Below, in pieces: positions 6,721-10,581 of a stretch of 10,581 nucleotides of DNA. Position numbers and translations under genes: made by a program. The notes below the pieces were generated by a model. The model was not told the DNA's origin. It was given only the letters and a program-made list of their open reading frames with translations, and did not search any database. Within the stretch, counting starts at the first letter, position 1. Each line of letters starts with the position of its first letter. Source of the stretch: Bordetella parapertussis (GTDB lineage: Bacteria; Pseudomonadota; Gammaproteobacteria; Burkholderiales; Burkholderiaceae_B); the NCBI GenBank assembly GCA_945903445.1, contig CAMDNZ010000076.1:1-10581 (forward strand), given 5' to 3'.

Positions 6721-6759
6721 AAAAAAGCCGCTGCTTTTAATAAGCAGCGGCTTTTTGTT
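6721..6759. terminator. Strong bidirectional Rho-independent terminator
   Basis: A perfect 10-bp stem, GCCGCTGCTT (6727-6736) with AAGCAGCGGC (6742-6751), has a 5-nt loop. It is flanked by AAAAAA on the left and TTTTT on the right, so it has a T-tract on both strands. It ends dnaJ (stop at 6652) on the + strand and the DUF4148 gene (stop at 6772) on the - strand, as expected between convergent genes. Confidence 0.93.
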
Positions 6760-6771
6760 TGGCTTTAAGGC

Positions 6772-7164
6772 TTACGAAGCCGATTGGGGCGGGTAGTCCA
6801 GTTCACCCCGGCTAATCAGGCCGGCGCTTTCGGCAGCATTACGCTCGGCCACGACTTGTTCTCGCGTCTTGTCCTGGCCTTTGGCAGGCTGGACCGGGTA
6901 GTCCAGTTCGCCGCGACCGATCAAACCCGCCAGTGCCGCAGCATCGCGTTCGGCGACGACATCGGCGCGAGTGCGCGAAGTCGTGTTTTCGAACGCGGGC
7001 GGGTAATCTGTCTCGCCGCGGCTGACTTGGCCGGCCGCCTTGGCAGCGGCCAGTTCGGCGACCACTTCAGCACGGGTTTTGCCTTGTTCGGCGTGGGCGG
7101 CTTGCACAGCCGATGCGCCGAAAAGGGAGAGGGCGAGGACGGTGGCGGTAAGTGTTTTATTCAT
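6772..7164 (-). CDS. Exported DUF4148 protein with three repeats
   Basis: The 130-residue product begins with a signal peptide (basic MNK, hydrophobic 5-20, probable cleavage after VQA at 20-22 or AHA at 23-25), so it should be periplasmic or secreted. The mature part is three copies of a 35-residue unit with the pattern TR-x-x-VVAE-(10)-G-(3)-RGE-x-DYP: arginines at 31, 66 and 101, and DYP at 53, 88 and 123. This matches DUF4148, a family of small secreted proteins common in Burkholderiales with no known biochemical role. There are no cysteines. GGAG lies 5 nt before the ATG. It is monocistronic: its own AT-rich upstream region separates it from the M16 gene terminator, and it shares its terminator with dnaJ. 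The repeats may bind another envelope component, but that is a guess. Confidence 0.88.
   Translation of the reverse strand: MNKTLTATVLALSLFGASAVQAAHAEQGKTRAEVVAELAAAKAAGQVSRGETDYPPAFENTTSRTRADVVAERDAAALAGLIGRGELDYPVQPAKGQDKTREQVVAERNAAESAGLISRGELDYPPQSAS
6775..7080 (-). repeat. Three tandem 105-bp coding repeats
   Basis: The DUF4148 units recur with an exact 105-bp period (35 codons). At DNA level the 14-base word GGGTAGTCCAGTTC occurs at 6791-6804 and 6896-6909 (+ strand), and the third unit has the diverged form GGGTAATCTGTCTC at the same offset. The last two units resemble each other more than the first, as after stepwise duplication. Confidence 0.8.
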
Positions 7165-7283
7165 GATGACTCCGGATAAAGGGGGAGGCTGAAGACCGCT
7201 GGCGGTGCCTTGCGTTAATCAGTCAGTGAAGTCATTGTGAAACCTTAGTGACCTAGGAAAAACCCTTATTTGGGAAAATTGAT

Positions 7284-7310
7284 TTCCATTTGACGATGTA
7301 ATTTATGGAA
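7284..7310. promoter_or_regulatory. Inverted repeat in the AT-rich leader of the DUF4148 gene
   Basis: TTCCAT (7284-7289) and ATGGAA (7305-7310) form a 6-bp inverted repeat with a 15-nt spacer, inside an AT-rich stretch (about 7256-7327) in otherwise GC-rich DNA. The stretch should hold the promoter for the - strand DUF4148 gene, but I see no convincing -35/-10 pair. The repeat could be an operator, or chance. Confidence 0.25.
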
Positions 7311-7320
7311 GTGACATGAT

Positions 7321-7360
7321 AAAAAAACTGCCTCGCCCAAGAAAGGCGAGGCAGGTGTTT
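7321..7360 (-). terminator. Rho-independent terminator of the M16 peptidase gene
   Basis: CTGCCTCGCC (7328-7337) and GGCGAGGCAG (7345-7354) form a perfect 10-bp stem with a 7-nt loop. On the - strand the stem is followed by seven T residues (complement of the A-run 7321-7327). It lies about 37 nt beyond the M16 stop codon (7391-7393). The + strand side has only a GTGTTT tail, so it works mainly in the M16 direction and insulates the DUF4148 gene. Confidence 0.9.
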
Positions 7361-7390
7361 GTCCGAGCTCAGGTGCTCGATTGATCGAAC

Positions 7391-10324
7391 TTAAGGTGTT
7401 GTCTTGGTCAGTGCGCTTGCGGGCATCGACGGTTTGGCAGCGTTCGCAGCGCCGGCCGTCTTCGCCGCTGCAAAATCGCCCGCTGCGGCACGGGTGAATT
7501 CGTCCGGCTTCAGATAGTTACGCAACGCCGTATTGACCTGTTCGGTGGTCAGTGCGGCAAGCCGGGCATCCATGTCGGCCGAGTACTTGAACGTGCGATC
7601 CAGGCGCAGGTAGCTTTGCCAGGTGGCTGCCACGCTGCGATCTTGTGCGCGCGACAAGTTACGGTAGTTCAACAGGGCCTCGCGGGCATCCGCCACCTCT
7701 TCATCGGTAAAGCCGTCTTTCAGCACCCGGCTCAACTCCTCGTTAATGGCACGTTCGAGTTTCTCGCGATCACCCGGCGCATAGATGGCGTAAATCGTCC
7801 ACGATGCCTCGGGTTCGTAGGACGATGTGGCGAGTTGACTGCGCACGTTATAAGACAAACCTTCTTTTTCACGCACCCGCTGCCACAAGCGCGACTTTTC
7901 CGACTGCCCCAGCAGGAAGTTGGCCAGATTGACCGCCGGATAGTCGGGATGATCGTCCTTGAGTGCGAACCACTGGCGCGAAACGTAGAACGCGTTCGCC
8001 TTGTCCGGTGTCTCGATGTCGAAGCGTTTGGGCTGCACGTCGCGATGAGGCTGAGGAATGCGGGTATAAGCTTGCGCCTGCGGCAGCTTCGACAAGCCTT
8101 GCTCGAGCGCGTCCTTCGTCGCCTTCGCATCGAACGAGCCGACTGCCGAGAATTGAGCCTGGCCGACGCCGATGAACCGGTCGCGATAGGCGACGAAATC
8201 GGATTGCTTCAGCGCCTTCAAGCGTGCCAGGGTTTCATCGAAGGTCGGCTGATAGCGCGGGTCGTCCTTGGACCAGGGGTTGTCGTGACGGGCGACAGCC
8301 TGGAACGCCAGCACTTGCGGCTCGCTCCGGCTTTCGGTGATACCGCTGGCGGCCTCGCGCTTGAGTTCTTCCAACTGCTCGGTGGGGAACGTCGCCTCGC
8401 GCAAGACGTCGGTCACAAGCGCCAGTACCGCAGGCAGATTCTCGGCCGTGGTACCTATGCTGATCTCCAGATTGCCTGCGATACTCGATTGCATGCTGAC
8501 TTGCGCATTCAGCTCGACCAAGCGATCTTGCAGAGCGGCCCGCGTCAGGTTACGGGTGCCGCGCAACAACATCGGGCCGATGGTTTCAGCCACGGTGCTC
8601 TGGCCAGTCAGGTTTTTCAGATCACCGGCTTGCAGGGTCAGCACGGCATCGACTCGCTCGCCTCGCGTGGGCTTGTTCAGCAGTGCGAGTTCGACTTCGC
8701 CTTTGCCACCCGCCAGCTGCAATGTTTCTCGTCTGGTGCTGGCATCCAGGTTGGTGGGCGATGGATCGAAAGCCTCGGCCGATTTGAAATCGGTGTCACC
8801 CGTGTACCCTTTGAGTGCCGCCTCCAGATCGATAGCCTGACGTGCTGGCGCACGCACGGGCTTATCGGTCGGAATGTAATGTCCCACAGTGCGGTTGGCG
8901 CGCAGCAGATAGCGCTCGGCTGCGTGCTGTACGTCGGCCAGTTTGACCTCGCGTGCCAAGTCGCGCGCCTTGAAGTAAAGCCGCCAATCGCCCGCGGCAA
9001 TCGCTTCGGTCAAGGACACGCCCAGTTTTTCGGGGTCGGCGTAATCGAGGCGCCAGCTATTGATCCAGTTGGTTTGTGCGCGTTTGAGTTCGGTTTCGGT
9101 GAACGGCTGTTTGGCGACGTTCTCCAAGGTGTCGTTGATGATCTTCTGAACGGCATCCATGTCGGCATCGTCGCTCAGTTGCGCGCCAAACAATGCAATA
9201 CCCGGATCGAACTGCGCCTGCGCGAAGCCGAACACGGCGCTGGCCAGTTTCTTCTCGACCAGCGCTTTGTACAGCCGACCCGATGGCGTATCGCTCAGGA
9301 TGAGCGTGGCCATTTCGACCGCGGCGTAATCGGCGGCCCCGGCCGCGGGGATGTGATAAATGTTCGCCGCCAGCGGCACGCCGCCGTTGCGACGCAGCGT
9401 GATGGCGCGCTCGCCGTCCTGCACCGGCTCGACGGTGTACAACGGACGCAAGGCGCGTTCGGGCTTCGCCAGGGGGCCGAACGTTTTGGCGATCACCGAC
9501 AGCACGCGCTCGGGATCGAATTTGCCCGATACCACCAGTACGGCATTGTCGGGTTGGTAATACCGGTGGTAGAACGTGCGCAATTGGTCGATGTCGACGT
9601 TCTCGACATCGGACCGCGCTCCAATCGTCGAGCGGCCATAGCCGTGCCATTCATAAGCGGTGGCGCGCATCTTCTGCAGCAGAATGCGAAATGCGTTGTT
9701 CTCGCCCCGATCCATCTCGTTGCGAACCACCGTCATTTCGGAATCGAGATCCTGCTTGCGAATCAGCGCATTGAGCATGGCGTCGGCTTGCCACCCCAGA
9801 TACCAGTCCAGCGTGTCCGGATTGGCACTGAAGCTGGCGAAATAATTGGTGCGATCGGCCGATGTCGTGCCGTTGGCACGCAGTCCGCGCCGGGAAAACT
9901 CGCCCAGCGCGTTCTGAACTTTTTCAGTGCCCTTGAACAGCATGTGTTCCAGCAAGTGAGCCATACCGGTTTCGCCTGGGCCTTCGTGGCGAGAGCCCAC
10001 CAGATACGTCATGTTGACGGTGGTGGTGGGCTTGCTCGCGTCAGGGGCCAGCAGCACGCGCAGTCCGTTGGCCAGTCGGTACTCGCTAACCCCTTCGATG
10101 GTCACGATGTGCTGGGGCTCTGCCGTGACGGTTTGCGCATTCGACGCGGGCGCGTTTTGGCCAGTACTTGATGCCGGTGCCTGGTTGGCGGGGGGCGTGG
10201 CGGCGGGCTGCTGCGCATGGACGGGCAGGGCCATGGCTAATGCGGCCTGTAGTGCAGCCAGAGCGAAGGCGTTGCGCCACATCGGGCGGCCGGTCTGCGG
10301 GGTCGAGCGGAACTGAGAAGACAT
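7391..10324 (-). CDS. Exported M16-family zinc metallopeptidase, two-domain single chain
   Basis: The 977-residue product begins with a signal peptide (Arg-containing n-region, hydrophobic 19-34, probable cleavage after PVHA at 37), then an Ala/Pro/Gln-rich linker to about 66, so it should be periplasmic. The N-terminal half carries the inverted zinc motif H123-LLE-H127 in GMAHLLEHMLFKG; Glu126 is the catalytic base, and Glu203 (RNEMDRGENN), 75 residues after His127, is the third zinc ligand. The C-terminal half has no zinc site but keeps the R818/Y825 pair (RVREKEGLSY) that M16 partner domains use to bind substrate. Both halves are therefore fused, whereas many M16B enzymes split them between two adjacent genes. 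The likely role is peptide or envelope-protein degradation; the substrate is unknown. I chose ATG 10324 because GAGGA (10333-10337) lies 8 nt upstream and the signal peptide is properly placed; an in-frame GTG at 10369 has no such site. It has its own terminator. Confidence 0.93.
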   Translation of the reverse strand: MSSQFRSTPQTGRPMWRNAFALAALQAALAMALPVHAQQPAATPPANQAPASSTGQNAPASNAQTVTAEPQHIVTIEGVSEYRLANGLRVLLAPDASKPTTTVNMTYLVGSRHEGPGETGMAHLLEHMLFKGTEKVQNALGEFSRRGLRANGTTSADRTNYFASFSANPDTLDWYLGWQADAMLNALIRKQDLDSEMTVVRNEMDRGENNAFRILLQKMRATAYEWHGYGRSTIGARSDVENVDIDQLRTFYHRYYQPDNAVLVVSGKFDPERVLSVIAKTFGPLAKPERALRPLYTVEPVQDGERAITLRRNGGVPLAANIYHIPAAGAADYAAVEMATLILSDTPSGRLYKALVEKKLASAVFGFAQAQFDPGIALFGAQLSDDADMDAVQKIINDTLENVAKQPFTETELKRAQTNWINSWRLDYADPEKLGVSLTEAIAAGDWRLYFKARDLAREVKLADVQHAAERYLLRANRTVGHYIPTDKPVRAPARQAIDLEAALKGYTGDTDFKSAEAFDPSPTNLDASTRRETLQLAGGKGEVELALLNKPTRGERVDAVLTLQAGDLKNLTGQSTVAETIGPMLLRGTRNLTRAALQDRLVELNAQVSMQSSIAGNLEISIGTTAENLPAVLALVTDVLREATFPTEQLEELKREAASGITESRSEPQVLAFQAVARHDNPWSKDDPRYQPTFDETLARLKALKQSDFVAYRDRFIGVGQAQFSAVGSFDAKATKDALEQGLSKLPQAQAYTRIPQPHRDVQPKRFDIETPDKANAFYVSRQWFALKDDHPDYPAVNLANFLLGQSEKSRLWQRVREKEGLSYNVRSQLATSSYEPEASWTIYAIYAPGDREKLERAINEELSRVLKDGFTDEEVADAREALLNYRNLSRAQDRSVAATWQSYLRLDRTFKYSADMDARLAALTTEQVNTALRNYLKPDEFTRAAAGDFAAAKTAGAANAAKPSMPASALTKTTP

Positions 10325-10333
10325 GGATGATTT

Positions 10334-10428
10334 CCTCGAATCGAACACGTAGCGGCAGTGTAGTGGCACACAGCCGTTCGCACTGGGATTCGAGGCTTGC
10401 CACGCGCTAAAGTTCGACGGCTGTGCAC
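10334..10428 (-). promoter_or_regulatory. M16 leader with two interleaved inverted repeats (possible pseudoknot over the ribosome binding site)
   Basis: Read on the transcribed (-) strand, the leader holds in order CACAGCCGT (10425-10417), CCTCGAATC (10395-10387), ACGGCTGTG (10377-10369) and GATTCGAGG (10342-10334). The first pairs perfectly with the third (9 bp, extendable to 12 with two wobble pairs, 10428-10417 with 10377-10366), and the second with the fourth (9 bp). This crossing order is that of an H-type pseudoknot. The last arm contains the GAGG of the Shine-Dalgarno sequence, so folding would hide it. The arms are seen directly; the RNA fold and control of translation are inference. 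They could instead be protein-binding palindromes. No clear promoter is visible between here and the IS tip at 10436. Confidence 0.45.
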
Positions 10429-10435
10429 GCTAAGT

Positions 10436-10581
10436 TGTATTAGTCAAAACTTAATCTGACATTTTCGTTAACCTAGGGCAAGAGCCCTGAAAGGAAAAGT
10501 CAGAGATGAACATGGCCCAGAATCATAAGGTAATCCGAAACAAGATAGGGCTGCTGAAGCTAGCCGAGCAGCTGGACAATG
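10436..10581 (+). mobile_element. Right IS copy (IS481-like), terminal part only
   Basis: This is the inverted partner of positions 1-144: 10436-10579 is the exact reverse complement. The tip at 10436 reads TGTATTAGTCAAAACTTAAT into the element. It runs off the right edge of the window. The tip is about 110 bp upstream of the M16 ATG, and the outward-facing TTGACT (- strand, 10447-10442) points at that gene. The transposase reads rightward, away from the segment. Confidence 0.85.
10506..10581 (+). CDS. Transposase N-terminus, IS481-like (partial, cut by window edge)
   Basis: An ATG at 10506, preceded by AAAGGA (10490-10495) 10 nt upstream, opens 25 codons beginning MNMAQNHKVIRNKIGLLKL and ending AEQLDN before the window edge. 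It is identical to the left-end copy. The sequence resembles the N-terminus of IS481-family DDE transposases; the catalytic core is not in the window. A small hairpin (AGGGC/GCCCT, 10475-10488) lies just before the ribosome binding site and might limit translation from readthrough transcripts, as in several other IS families. Confidence 0.7.
   Translation, partial: MNMAQNHKVIRNKIGLLKLAEQLDN

Noticed and set aside
7616..10171. An 851-codon open frame on the + strand, antisense to the M16 gene
   Set aside because: It lies wholly inside a well-supported M16 gene, has biased composition and no recognisable domain, and no ribosome binding site was evident. It is a shadow of GC-rich codon usage.
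10325..10369. An upstream in-frame GTG for the M16 gene (15 extra residues)
   Set aside because: No Shine-Dalgarno sequence precedes it, and it would put 15 polar residues before an otherwise normal signal peptide. ATG 10324 has GAGGA 8 nt upstream.
1..10581. CRISPR arrays, tRNA or rRNA genes, phage genes or a defence system
   Set aside because: No regularly spaced short repeats, no tRNA-like cloverleaf or rRNA sequence and no such protein families were seen. Apart from the IS ends, the window is ordinary chromosomal content.

Overview
The window looks like a chromosomal segment of a beta-proteobacterium of the order Burkholderiales, most likely family Alcaligenaceae (the Bordetella/Achromobacter side). 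The GC-rich coding sequence, the HrcA and HemH sequences, the gene order hrcA-hemH-grpE-thioredoxin-like-dnaK-dnaJ and a secreted DUF4148 protein (a family largely confined to Burkholderiales) all point there. No species can be named from the sequence alone.

Layout: positions 1-144 and 10436-10581 are the ends of two copies of one insertion sequence in opposite orientation. They are identical wherever they can be compared, and each carries the first codons of a transposase that resembles the IS481 family and reads out of the window. Positions 183-6652 (+ strand) hold the heat-shock/chaperone block: the repressor HrcA, ferrochelatase HemH, nucleotide exchange factor GrpE, a small thioredoxin-like protein with a CYNC active site, DnaK and DnaJ. 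Two sigma-32 type promoters with the same 13-nt spacing are visible, one before grpE and one before dnaK, the latter overlapping the stop codon of the thioredoxin-like gene. A GC-rich hairpin lies between dnaK and dnaJ. A strong bidirectional terminator (6721-6759) separates this block from the - strand genes: a 130-residue exported protein made of three 35-residue DUF4148-like repeats (6772-7164), then a 977-residue exported M16 zinc metallopeptidase with both halves in one chain (7391-10324).

How the genes work together: DnaK, DnaJ and GrpE form the Hsp70 refolding cycle. HrcA is the usual repressor of CIRCE-controlled chaperone genes, and here sigma-32 promoters supply the heat-shock input to grpE and dnaK. 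The thioredoxin-like protein sits inside the chaperone operon and may link thiol redox to folding. HemH makes haem and shares the hrcA transcript. The M16 protease and DUF4148 protein are envelope proteins with their own transcription.

Most notable: (i) the inverted IS pair, placed just upstream of the outermost genes hrcA and M16, with both junctions at a GCTAA motif; (ii) two interleaved 9-bp inverted repeats in the M16 leader that would form an H-type pseudoknot hiding the Shine-Dalgarno sequence; (iii) a hrcA start with no Shine-Dalgarno, a -10 box placed for a leaderless transcript and a near-perfect half CIRCE. There is no gene-free stretch over 300 bases; the longest is 7165-7390, which holds the M16 terminator and an AT-rich leader.
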